Part shown: piece by piece, positions 26,592 through 34,909 of the stretch | Numbering within the stretch: position 1 is the first letter of the stretch | How the letters are laid out: each line of letters opens with the position of its first letter | Origin: Parabacteroides bouchesdurhonensis | Lineage (GTDB): Bacteria > Bacteroidota > Bacteroidia > Bacteroidales > Tannerellaceae | Direction of reading: 5' to 3' | Length of the DNA stretch: 64,000 nucleotides | Assembly: GCF_900186615.1 (NCBI RefSeq) | Contig: NZ_LT896588.1 | Location: 343,361 to 407,360, forward strand | Position numbers and translations under genes: made by a program | The notes under the pieces: model-generated | Databases searched by the model: none | Told to the model about the DNA's origin: nothing | Seen by the model: the letters and a program-made list of their open reading frames with translations, nothing else

Positions 26592-27746
26592 ATGGACAGT
26601 TTTGTTTATCAATATCCGGTCAAACAATATTTTGGCAAAGGATGCGCTGAAGAAGCGATTAAGAAAGAATTGAAGACGATAGGCCGCAATGTACTGCTGG
26701 CTTACGGCGGCGGCTCGCTGAAACGCACGGGGCTTTATGAAAAACTGCGAACGTGGTTGGAAGAGGCAGGCAAGCAGGTAACGGATTTCGGCGGAATCAT
26801 GCCCAATCCGACCTATAATAAAGTACAGGAAGGTGCCGCTCTTGTCAGAAAGCACAAGATTGACTTTATCCTTGCGGCGGGAGGCGGCTCGGTACTGGAC
26901 TGCTGCAAGATTGTTTCCGCCCAAGCTAAACTTGAAGAGGATATTTGGGATATGCAATATGCCAAACACCTGTACGCAAAAGAGTTTGTACCGATGGGGG
27001 CGGTGGTGACAGCCTCCGGTACGGGTGCGGAGCAGAATAACGGAGCAGTGATTACCCACGAAGAAAAGAAACTGAAGCAGGCTCTTTTCGGAGCGTATTA
27101 TTCGTTTGCCGTGTTAGACAGCGATTTGACAAAGACGCTTCCTATGAAACAGGTCATCAGCGGTGCATTCGATACGTTAAGCCATTGTATGGAAACCTAT
27201 ATGGGAAGGCCGCAAGAAACCAACCTGTCGGACGAAATCAACGAGGCGATTATGCGAAACGTGATAAAGAATCTGCGCAGTCTCATTAAGAATCCCGATG
27301 ATGATTTCGCACGCGGCGAACTGATGTGGGCTTCGGCGATTGCAGAGAACGGCATGCTCAAACTCGGCAAGCAGACGGATTTCCAATGTCACATGATAGA
27401 ACATGCCGTAGGTGCTTACACCGACTGTAATCACGGACAAGGACTGGCCGTGATTCATCCGGCTCTCTACCGTCATCTGTTGGACAGCGGAAAAGAAAAA
27501 CTGGCACGTATGGCTGAAACCGTATGGAGAGTGAAGGGAACGACGCCCGAAGAGACTGCCATGCGGGGTATCGAGACCCTTGAGGCATTTATCCGTGAAA
27601 TCGGGCTTCCCACGCACTGGAGCGAGATGGGTAGCACAGACGAGACTGTGCTCCGTGCCGCAGCCAGCACCAGTATCATCATGCCCGGTTGCTGCCGTCA
27701 GTTTTCCCGAGATGAGATTTTCGAAATTCTGAAAGAACGAGTGTAA
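26592..27746 (+). CDS. Iron-containing alcohol dehydrogenase, YqhD/BDH type
   Basis: 384 residues, normal length. The nucleotide site reads GGGSVLDCCK (~97-106). The metal ligands are intact: Asp and His in DTLSHCMETYMG (~195-206), then two His in HMIEHAVGAYTDCNHGQG. YqhD-type enzymes reduce short aldehydes with NADPH in the cytoplasm. In E. coli yqhD and the aldo/keto reductase dkgA are controlled by the AraC-type YqhC, and this island pairs the same two enzyme families with an AraC-type regulator. It has its own motif-bearing promoter, with the flavodoxin gene downstream. Confidence 0.93.
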   Translation: MDSFVYQYPVKQYFGKGCAEEAIKKELKTIGRNVLLAYGGGSLKRTGLYEKLRTWLEEAGKQVTDFGGIMPNPTYNKVQEGAALVRKHKIDFILAAGGGSVLDCCKIVSAQAKLEEDIWDMQYAKHLYAKEFVPMGAVVTASGTGAEQNNGAVITHEEKKLKQALFGAYYSFAVLDSDLTKTLPMKQVISGAFDTLSHCMETYMGRPQETNLSDEINEAIMRNVIKNLRSLIKNPDDDFARGELMWASAIAENGMLKLGKQTDFQCHMIEHAVGAYTDCNHGQGLAVIHPALYRHLLDSGKEKLARMAETVWRVKGTTPEETAMRGIETLEAFIREIGLPTHWSEMGSTDETVLRAAASTSIIMPGCCRQFSRDEIFEILKERV

Positions 27747-27780
27747 ATCATATAATTAGTAATCATAAAATTGAAAGAAT

Positions 27781-28407
27781 ATGAAAAAGTTGTTTATCAT
27801 CCCACTTTTATTTTTCTCATTGACAACGATGGCTGCCTGCTCGGAGCAGGATGACCCGACACCGGATACCGAAGAACCGGCAAATCCCGAAGAACCGGGG
27901 AATGAGGATGGAGAAGAACCGGAAACGCCCGACAGACCGTCAGGCAACAGTAAAATCCTTGTCGCCTATTTTTCCGCAACCGGAACTACTCAGCGTGTTG
28001 CCGAACGCATCGTTGAGCTTACCGGCGCCGATGTTTATCGCATCGAGGCTGCTGAACCATACGCGGAAAATCCATACGATGACAGCGACCGTATTCAGGA
28101 CGAATCATACAATGATCGGCGTCCTGCTGTGGCAACCTTACCGGACAATGTGGAGGACTACGACGTGATTTTCATCGGTTCACCTATTTGGTGGCACAAT
28201 CCGGCTATGGTCGTATGTACATTTCTTGAAAGTTACAATCTGAATGGTAAAATCATCGTTCCGTTCTTTACATACGGTGCTACGACCTATCTCCAACAGT
28301 CCATTGACAAGATTTACGAAGTCACTCCGCAATCTCTGCATCTAAGAACTTATCCCGGTAATGGAGGCGTGGAAAATTGGTTACGAAACATTCATATTAT
28401 CGAATAA
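27781..28407 (+). CDS. Flavodoxin-family lipoprotein
   Basis: 208 residues. A lipoprotein signal (MKKLFIIPLLFFSLTTMAAC) is followed by an acidic, Pro-rich linker (~24-57). A flavodoxin domain with FMN loop SATGTTQRV then begins near 62, with IGSPIWWHNPAMVV near 133. It is predicted to be anchored in the periplasm as a one- or two-electron carrier. It is 34 nt after the iron-ADH gene. Exported lipid-anchored flavodoxins are uncommon outside such clusters. Confidence 0.9.
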   Translation: MKKLFIIPLLFFSLTTMAACSEQDDPTPDTEEPANPEEPGNEDGEEPETPDRPSGNSKILVAYFSATGTTQRVAERIVELTGADVYRIEAAEPYAENPYDDSDRIQDESYNDRRPAVATLPDNVEDYDVIFIGSPIWWHNPAMVVCTFLESYNLNGKIIVPFFTYGATTYLQQSIDKIYEVTPQSLHLRTYPGNGGVENWLRNIHIIE

Positions 28408-28441
28408 TTTTTCAAGAAACACAGTGTTAAGATTTATATCA

Positions 28442-28474
28442 ATCTCTCCATAAATCCGGAGAGATGATTTTTTT
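28442..28474 (+). terminator. Terminator after the flavodoxin gene
   Basis: ATCTCTCC (28442-28449) pairs with GGAGAGAT (28458-28465), followed by a run of T. Confidence 0.85.
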
Positions 28475-28509
28475 GTAACGATTCGATTTACCATAAAAAT
28501 TACATTATA

Positions 28510-28556
28510 GTCTGTATTTTTTGTACGTATGCTTTGGTGCACCTCCTTTACCTTTG
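28510..28556 (+). promoter_or_regulatory. Operator-like motif and -7 box for the hydrolase at 28,585
   Basis: Motif 28510-28531 reads GTCTGTATTT then TTTGTA, matching the reference copy at 14 of 22 positions. The -7 box TACCTTTG (28549-28556) is 39 nt from the motif start. Confidence 0.6.
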
Positions 28557-28584
28557 CAGCAGTAATATTCAAAATCAGGACAAT

Positions 28585-29463
28585 ATGAGGATACATTTGA
28601 TTTTCATGCTAATATCAGTTGCTATACTGAACAGCCAAACGGCTTGTAGTTCGAATACGGAAGAAATTCAGGACCAAGTGGAAACGGAGGATACCGATAT
28701 TCGCTATAATATCCGTACACAGGAATTGTCTTGCAACAATGACGGCAAATTCATTTACGGCGTTGTGTATCTTCCCGAAGAAAAGACCGGGAAACAGCCA
28801 ACGGTTATCTATTCGCACGGCTTTGGCGGAACGAACGCAACGGGAACTTCTTATGCACGCGCTTTGGCAGAACGTGGATATGTATGCTATTGTTTCGACT
28901 TTTGCGGTGGTTCCTCCGCAAGTCGTAGCGATGGCCAAACGACCGAAATGTCCATCTTCACGGAACAGAGTGACCTGGAAGCAGTGATAGCTGCCATCAG
29001 ACAACTTGATTATGTGGATACGAATAACTTGTTCTTGCTCGGTGCCAGCCAAGGGGGTATGGTCTCGGCCATGACAGCGGCGGCCCATGCGGATGATATA
29101 AAAGGCCTGATGCTGCTTTACCCGGCTTTTTGTATTGCCGATGATGCCCGCAGGCGGTTTGATTCCTTGGATGATGTGCCGGAAACGGTCAATCTGATGG
29201 GAATGACTATAGGACGAGCCTATTATGAACGGCTGTTCGATTTCGACACTTATCCAGTCATTACGCCTTATACCAAAGATGTCTTGATTATTCACGGCGA
29301 CAGGGATGGCATTGTTCCCATATCCTATTCGGAACGCGCCGTCCAAGCCTATCCGTCTGCCACATTGGAAACTATGCCCGGCTCCGGACATGGATTTAGC
29401 GGAAACAATAGGCAAAGGGCTACAGACTACATTCTCAGTTTCCTTTCGTTTCATGTGAATTAG
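28585..29463 (+). CDS. Alpha/beta-hydrolase lipoprotein
   Basis: The ATG at 28,585 (MRIHLIFMLISVAILNSQTAC) gives a 292-residue lipoprotein. The frame is open further up, but an earlier start would lie in the promoter. The oxyanion text is YSHGFGG, the nucleophile elbow GASQGG near residue 155, the acid Asp in IIHGDRDGIVP and the catalytic His in GSGHGF. It is a general serine esterase or acyl hydrolase facing the periplasm. It leads the operon with the reductase at 29,500, the ferredoxin-like protein and the EamA transporter. Confidence 0.9.
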   Translation: MRIHLIFMLISVAILNSQTACSSNTEEIQDQVETEDTDIRYNIRTQELSCNNDGKFIYGVVYLPEEKTGKQPTVIYSHGFGGTNATGTSYARALAERGYVCYCFDFCGGSSASRSDGQTTEMSIFTEQSDLEAVIAAIRQLDYVDTNNLFLLGASQGGMVSAMTAAAHADDIKGLMLLYPAFCIADDARRRFDSLDDVPETVNLMGMTIGRAYYERLFDFDTYPVITPYTKDVLIIHGDRDGIVPISYSERAVQAYPSATLETMPGSGHGFSGNNRQRATDYILSFLSFHVN

Positions 29464-29499
29464 ATGACATAACTATAAAAACAATTAAAAATCAGCATT

Positions 29500-30456
29500 A
29501 TGGAAATAAAGAAAATTTTTGTCGCATTGTTTTCATGCGTAGGCCTGCTTGCCGGCACTACTGTTACGGCCCAGAATATCCAATCGGTGGCCGGTGTCCC
29601 TCTTATACGGTTAAACAATGGCACGCAGATGCCGCAATTCGGACTCGGAACATTTGGCATTCCTTCCAATGCCGAATGTAAACAGGCTGTTCTGACTGCA
29701 TTGAAGAGCGGTTATCGTCATATCGATACGGCACATGCCTACTTCGACGAGCAAGGTGTAGGGGAAGCCGTTAAGGAGAGCGGCATACCGCGCGAGGAAA
29801 TATGGATTACAAGCAAGTTGTGGCCAACCGAATACGGTGAAGGTGTGACAATGAAAGCTATCGACAAGATGCTGGAACGAATGCAGCTTGACTATATAGA
29901 CCTGCTTTATGTGCACCATCCCGTAGGTGACTTTGTGGGTGCATGGAAGGACATGGAAAAAGCCGTAAGAGATGGAAAAGTACGCACGCTCGGCATCAGT
30001 AATTTCGATGTCAATGACGAGGTGTGGGATACAATCATGAAGAACTCTACCATCAAGCCCGCTGTTTTGCAAATCGAATGTCATCCATACGCCCAACGTC
30101 TGGATATACGGGAAAAGGCAAAAGAACAAGGGATTGCCGTAGAGTGCTGGTATCCGTTAGGAGGCGCGGCAAGCAACGGGCTTCTTTTCCGTGATCCGGT
30201 CATCAAGGAGATAGCGGATGCACATGGCAAGACTCCGGCACAAATCATCCTTCGCTGGCATATTCAGGAGGGGCTTTCCGCTATACCGGGAGCTACGAAT
30301 CCTGACTATATAAAGGAAAACATCTCTGTTTTCGACTTTGAACTGAGCGATGAAGAAATGGTGAGAATGCGTTCCATCAATAAGGAAGAGCGTTTTATCA
30401 GAATGTCCATCCCTCAGATGGAAAAATTGCTTGATATTTATAAAGTAACAGACTGA
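29500..30456 (+). CDS. Exported aldo/keto reductase
   Basis: 318 residues with a Sec signal (MEIKKIFVALFSCVGLLAGT, then cleavage near VTAQN). Catalytic tetrad: IDTAHAYFDEQGVG, TSKLWPTEYGEG and LLYVHHPVGDF. AIPGATNPDYIKENISVFDF is the cofactor-phosphate region. It is a paralogue of the gene at 24,031. It is 2 nt from the ferredoxin-like gene downstream, which hints that electrons may come from that protein and not from soluble NADPH; this is inference. Confidence 0.9.
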   Translation: MEIKKIFVALFSCVGLLAGTTVTAQNIQSVAGVPLIRLNNGTQMPQFGLGTFGIPSNAECKQAVLTALKSGYRHIDTAHAYFDEQGVGEAVKESGIPREEIWITSKLWPTEYGEGVTMKAIDKMLERMQLDYIDLLYVHHPVGDFVGAWKDMEKAVRDGKVRTLGISNFDVNDEVWDTIMKNSTIKPAVLQIECHPYAQRLDIREKAKEQGIAVECWYPLGGAASNGLLFRDPVIKEIADAHGKTPAQIILRWHIQEGLSAIPGATNPDYIKENISVFDFELSDEEMVRMRSINKEERFIRMSIPQMEKLLDIYKVTD

Positions 30457-30458
30457 CT

Positions 30459-31349
30459 ATGATCGATGACAAGAAAATGACACAGAGAGGTGCCCTGAAA
30501 TACATGGGTGCTTCCGTAGCAGGAATGGCACTCGCATCTATGGGAGGGCTATCCTGTCTGACATCCTGTACTGAAAATGGGAAAAAACGAATTGTCTTCT
30601 ATTTTACCGCTACCGGGAACAGCCTGTATGCTGCCAGACAATTCAGTGAAACACCGCTGAGTATTCCACAAGTGATGAAAGAAAACGAACTTGTGTTTGA
30701 AGCGGATGAAATCGGACTTGTATTTCCCGATTACCGTGCAATGGCACCGGAGATAGTGAAACGTTTCCTGCAAAAAGCCACATTGAAAGCTCCATATCTG
30801 TTTTCCATCATTACATACGGACATTGGGACTGCAACATAGTGGAAAGCTGGAATAAGTTTGCCTTGCAACACGGCGTACATTTCAATTACATCACCACGA
30901 TACTGATGGTGGACAACTGGCTTCCTGTCTTTGACATGAACGAGGAAATGAAAATCGATAAGCAGGAAAATGAACAATTTCGTCAGGCGGTAACTGATGT
31001 GCTTAAAGAAAAGAACCATATCCCGGAATTGAGCGAGGAGGAACGGAAACGTTGTGAGGAAGTATTGAACCGCATACCCGTGCTTTTCCCTGTGAACAGT
31101 GAGGATATATTTGAAGTCAAGGACAACTGCATCGGTTGCGGTGTTTGCACCCGTGTATGTCCAAGGAAGAATTATATCCTTTCCGGAAACGGCGTAAAAC
31201 ATTCCGGCGACTGCGAGTATTGCCTTGCATGCATACAGAACTGTCCACAAAAGGCTATCGTGCTGAAAAACGGTGAGGCAAATCCTAATGCCAGGTACCA
31301 GCATCCGCACATCTCTTTGAATGATATTGTCCGGTCCAATATACAATAG
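30459..31349 (+). CDS. EFR1-type flavodoxin/ferredoxin fusion, exported
   Basis: 296 residues. A signal-like start (TQRGALKYMGASVAGM) resembles a Tat signal but with QR instead of RR. A lipobox-like LTSC follows near residue 35. The flavodoxin domain has FYFTATGNSLYAARQF. Two 4Fe-4S motifs lie at the C-terminus: CIGCGVCTRVCP and CEYCLACIQNCP. Such proteins pass electrons between flavin and Fe-S centres. It is the paralogue of the gene at 32,405, which does have a proper RR motif. Confidence 0.87.
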   Translation: MIDDKKMTQRGALKYMGASVAGMALASMGGLSCLTSCTENGKKRIVFYFTATGNSLYAARQFSETPLSIPQVMKENELVFEADEIGLVFPDYRAMAPEIVKRFLQKATLKAPYLFSIITYGHWDCNIVESWNKFALQHGVHFNYITTILMVDNWLPVFDMNEEMKIDKQENEQFRQAVTDVLKEKNHIPELSEEERKRCEEVLNRIPVLFPVNSEDIFEVKDNCIGCGVCTRVCPRKNYILSGNGVKHSGDCEYCLACIQNCPQKAIVLKNGEANPNARYQHPHISLNDIVRSNIQ

Positions 31350-31365
31350 ACTATTCTGACAGCGG

Positions 31366-32280
31366 ATGGAAATAATAGATAATAAGAAATATGCCGGGCA
31401 TTTGGCGGCATTAGCCGCCAATGTCATTTTCGGACTGAGTATGCCCATTACGAAAATACTCCTGTCCGGCTGGATGACACCGCTTGGATTTACTTTGACA
31501 CGGGTGCTGTTTGCAGCAGCCGTGTTTTGGCTAACCGGTTTCTTTATCCCCAAGGAAAAGATTGCCACCAAAGACCTGTTCATAATAGCGGCAGGCGGTT
31601 TTTTCGGTTTCATAGTATCACAATATCTGTTTGCGACAAGTTTGCAGCATATAACACCTGTCTATTATTCCCTGATAACCGCAATGAGTCCCGTAATCGT
31701 CATGTTGCTTGCCGCCCTGTTTCTCAAGGAGCCGGTAAGCGGTATGAAGATAGCGGGAGTGGCATTGGGAATAAGCGGTACAGCCTTACTTATATTGCAA
31801 ATGGATATGGGACGTGGAAATGTCACAGGTATAATCATGTCGGTGGCAGCCAATACGGCATACGCCATTTATCTGATTATCACGAGGTCGGTATCGCAAC
31901 GATATTCGCCAATGGTGCTGATGAAATGGCTATTCTTGTTCACGTCGCTGATGGTATTACCTTTTGGTATTACGGATTTGTTTTCCCAGCCGGTTTTCCA
32001 ATCGGGAGTGTCTTATGAAGCTCTCGGTATGCTGGGATATGTATTGATTGGTTCGACTGCTATAGCTTATTTTCTGATTCCCTTTGCCCTTAAACGCTTG
32101 CGTGCAACGACAGTCAGCATTTACATGAACCTGCAACCGATTGTAGCCGCCATAACTTCCGTATGTATCGGGCAGGATACGTTCAGTTGGGAAAAGCCTA
32201 TCGCATTTTTGTTGGTCATAGCCGGAGCCATTATCGTGACCCATAGTCCGTCAAAAAAAGAACTTAAAATAAAGTCATAA
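31366..32280 (+). CDS. EamA/DMT-family transporter
   Basis: 304 residues with about ten hydrophobic helices in two EamA repeats (NVIFGLSMPITKILLSG in the first; YAIYLIITRSVSQRYSP in the second). Members export small metabolites or drugs from the cytoplasm. It is last in the operon that begins at 28,585 and may export the substrate or product of the reductases. Specificity unknown. Confidence 0.9.
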   Translation: MEIIDNKKYAGHLAALAANVIFGLSMPITKILLSGWMTPLGFTLTRVLFAAAVFWLTGFFIPKEKIATKDLFIIAAGGFFGFIVSQYLFATSLQHITPVYYSLITAMSPVIVMLLAALFLKEPVSGMKIAGVALGISGTALLILQMDMGRGNVTGIIMSVAANTAYAIYLIITRSVSQRYSPMVLMKWLFLFTSLMVLPFGITDLFSQPVFQSGVSYEALGMLGYVLIGSTAIAYFLIPFALKRLRATTVSIYMNLQPIVAAITSVCIGQDTFSWEKPIAFLLVIAGAIIVTHSPSKKELKIKS

Positions 32281-32325
32281 GGCAACATTCCTTCATGCCG
32301 CAATATCCGTAAAAATTATAGGATA

Positions 32326-32372
32326 AGCGGAAATTTCTGTAAGGCCGCTCTTGGAGGCATCATCTATCTTTG
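32326..32372 (+). promoter_or_regulatory. Operator-like motif and -7 box for the Fe-S operon at 32,405
   Basis: Motif 32326-32347 reads AGCGGAAATT, TCTGTAA, GGCCG and matches the reference copy at 15 of 22 positions. The -7 box TATCTTTG (32365-32372) is 39 nt from the motif start. Confidence 0.65.
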
Positions 32373-32404
32373 CAACAGACAATAAATTACAATAATTATC
32401 GAAT

Positions 32405-33355
32405 ATGAAAGATATGAGTACGGACAATAAAATCAGCCGTCGGGATGCTTTGAAGCGCATGAGTGCAGCTGTAATCAGCGGTGCTGTCGCTTCTTCGGGT
32501 CTGCTCTCGCTGACATCGTGCGAGGAGAAAAGGAATAAGCGCATTATCCTTTATTTTACAGGAACAGGCAACTGTCTATATGTGGCCCGTCAGTTGGGCG
32601 GAGAGAATGGGGAGCTGCTTAGCATTCCACAGATGGTAAAGCGAGGAAAGTATGACTTCGAAGCGGACGAGATCGGCATTGTGTATCCTATTTACGGTCA
32701 TATGCCTCCCAATATGGTCCGGGAATTTATCAAAAAAGCACGTCTGAAAGCGGGATATAAGTTTGCCGTCCTGACTTATGGTGCAAGGAAATGTGACGCA
32801 GTGGAAATCTGGGACCGCATATCTCAAAATGCAGGCAACAAGTTCGATTACATCAATACGCTTATCATGGTGGATAACTGGCTGCCTAATTTCGACATGA
32901 ACGAGCAAATCAAGATGGACAAGCACATTCCGGAGAATTTGCAGAAGATAACGACGGATATTAACGGACAGCGGCGTTGGCACGAACCGGTGACAGAAGA
33001 AGAACGTCAACAACATCAGGGTTTCATGCAGCGAAGCGGTCTCGACCCTGAAGTGGTTTTTTTGATGAAAAGCGATAAATGCTTTACTGTGACGGATGCC
33101 TGCATCGATTGCGGTATATGTACATACGTGTGTCCCCGCAGTAACTATGAACTGACATCGAGAGGGGTCAAGATGTCCGGTGATTGTGAGTTCTGTTTCG
33201 CCTGCATACAGAACTGTCCGCAGAAAGCGATACAGTTCCGCAAGTCGGAAGACGGTTCATTCCCTGATGGAACGGAAAAAAATCCCAATGCGAGATACCG
33301 CAACGAACATGTTTCGCTGATGGATCTCAAGCTGGCGAACAATCAGAAACTGTAA
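32405..33355 (+). CDS. EFR1-type flavodoxin/ferredoxin fusion with Tat lipoprotein signal
   Basis: 316 residues. The Tat motif SRRDALKRM (~11-19) is followed by a hydrophobic stretch and lipobox LTSC (~36-39). Flavodoxin text: LYFTGTGNCLYVARQLGG. Two 4Fe-4S motifs: CIDCGICTYVCP and CEFCFACIQNCP. The Tat route fits a protein that folds with its Fe-S and flavin cofactors before export. It is first in the operon with the membrane polyferredoxin and the Fe-S aldo/keto reductase. The start may be the ATG at 32,405 or 32,414. Confidence 0.9.
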   Translation: MKDMSTDNKISRRDALKRMSAAVISGAVASSGLLSLTSCEEKRNKRIILYFTGTGNCLYVARQLGGENGELLSIPQMVKRGKYDFEADEIGIVYPIYGHMPPNMVREFIKKARLKAGYKFAVLTYGARKCDAVEIWDRISQNAGNKFDYINTLIMVDNWLPNFDMNEQIKMDKHIPENLQKITTDINGQRRWHEPVTEEERQQHQGFMQRSGLDPEVVFLMKSDKCFTVTDACIDCGICTYVCPRSNYELTSRGVKMSGDCEFCFACIQNCPQKAIQFRKSEDGSFPDGTEKNPNARYRNEHVSLMDLKLANNQKL

Positions 33356-33377
33356 TAACCGATAAAGCGAAGACGAT

Positions 33378-34889
33378 ATGTTGAGAAAAATAAGACTGAT
33401 ACTTGCCGTACTGTTTTTCATAGCGGTTACGGCTTTATTCCTTGATTTTACGGGAACAATCCATGCGTGGCTGGGCTGGACGGCAAAAGTGCAATTCCTG
33501 CCTGCCCTGCTTGCCATGAATGCGGGTGTGGTCGTCGCATTGGTTCTGCTGACGCTGCTTGTGGGCCGTGTCTATTGCTCGGTCATCTGTCCGCTGGGTG
33601 TGTTTCAGGACATTGTGTCGTGGATAAGCGGGCGGCGGAAGAAGAAACGGTATCGCTTCGACTATTCTCCGGAAAAGAAGTGGCTGCGCTACGGTGTATT
33701 GGGGCTGTTCATTATTGCTCTGGTTGCCGGAATCGATTCGTTTGTGGCATTGCTGGCTCCTTACAGTTCTTACGGGCGTATCGCTTCCAATCTTTTCGCT
33801 CCGGTATATCGTTTGGGAAACAACCTGCTCGCCTATTTTGCCGAGCGGGCGGACAGCTACGCCTTTTATGAAACGGAAGTGTGGATGAAGAGCCTGCCTA
33901 CGTTCATTATCGCTGCCATTACGTTTGTCGTACTGGTTATACTGGCATGGAGGAACGGACGGACTTATTGCAATACGATTTGCCCGGTGGGAACGGTATT
34001 GGGATTTTTCTCCCGTTTTTCTTTGTTCCGTCCGGTACTGGATGCAGAGAAATGCAAGAATTGCAGTCTGTGCTCACGCCGTTGCAAGGCTGCCTGCATC
34101 GACTATAAGAATCATCGAATAGATTACAGCCGTTGCGTAGCATGTATGGATTGTATCGATACCTGCAAGCACGGAGCTATAGGGTTCCGAATGAGAAAAA
34201 AGACTTTGGATGAACAAGCTGAAAAAAGTGCCATACACAAAGACGATAAAAACCAGATAGATAATGCACGTCGCAGTTTTCTGACGGCAACAGCCGTAGT
34301 GGCCACCACAGCAGCACTAAAAGCACAGGAGAAAAAAGTGGACGGTGGTCTGGCGATCATCGAGGACAAAAAGATACTGGTACGTGCCACGCCGATTGTA
34401 CCGCCGGGTGCATGGAGCGCACGCCATTTTGCACAGCATTGTACGGCCTGCCAGCTTTGCGTGTCGGCCTGTCCCAATAATGTGCTCCGTCCTTCGACTG
34501 ACTTGCAGAAACTGATGCAGCCCGAAATGTCTTATGAACGGGGATATTGCCGTCCGGAGTGTACACGTTGCTCCGACGTATGTCCCGCAGGAGCTATTCG
34601 GCCGATAGCAATCGAAGAGAAATCATCTACCCGTATCGGCCATGCCGTATGGATTAAGAAGAATTGTATTCCGCTGACCGACGGTGTGGAGTGTGGCAAC
34701 TGTGCCCGTCATTGTCCTTCCGGAGCGATACTGATGGTTCCCTCTGACAATGACGATATGAACTCCGTCCGGATTCCGGTTGTCAATGCCGAGCGGTGTA
34801 TCGGGTGCGGCGCATGCGAAAACCTGTGTCCGGCACGACCTTTCAGTGCCATATATGTGGAAGGACACCCTGTACATAGCGTGATGTAA
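33378..34889 (+). CDS. Membrane polyferredoxin, NapH/NosR-like
   Basis: 503 residues. About four to five membrane helices lie in the first ~210 residues, with the paired motifs CSVICPLG and CNTICPVG typical of NapH/NosR/YccM. Two 4Fe-4S motifs follow (CKNCSLCSRRCK, CVACMDCIDTCK). An internal Tat-like ARRSFLTATAV (~295-305) precedes a second NapG-like ferredoxin half with CTACQLCVSACP, CTRCSDVCP, CGNCARHCP and CIGCGACENLCP. It looks like a NapH-NapG fusion that could take electrons from quinol or cytoplasmic donors to the periplasmic face. Confidence 0.92.
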   Translation: MLRKIRLILAVLFFIAVTALFLDFTGTIHAWLGWTAKVQFLPALLAMNAGVVVALVLLTLLVGRVYCSVICPLGVFQDIVSWISGRRKKKRYRFDYSPEKKWLRYGVLGLFIIALVAGIDSFVALLAPYSSYGRIASNLFAPVYRLGNNLLAYFAERADSYAFYETEVWMKSLPTFIIAAITFVVLVILAWRNGRTYCNTICPVGTVLGFFSRFSLFRPVLDAEKCKNCSLCSRRCKAACIDYKNHRIDYSRCVACMDCIDTCKHGAIGFRMRKKTLDEQAEKSAIHKDDKNQIDNARRSFLTATAVVATTAALKAQEKKVDGGLAIIEDKKILVRATPIVPPGAWSARHFAQHCTACQLCVSACPNNVLRPSTDLQKLMQPEMSYERGYCRPECTRCSDVCPAGAIRPIAIEEKSSTRIGHAVWIKKNCIPLTDGVECGNCARHCPSGAILMVPSDNDDMNSVRIPVVNAERCIGCGACENLCPARPFSAIYVEGHPVHSVM

Positions 34890-34909
34890 AACTTATAAGC
34901 AATAGAAAT

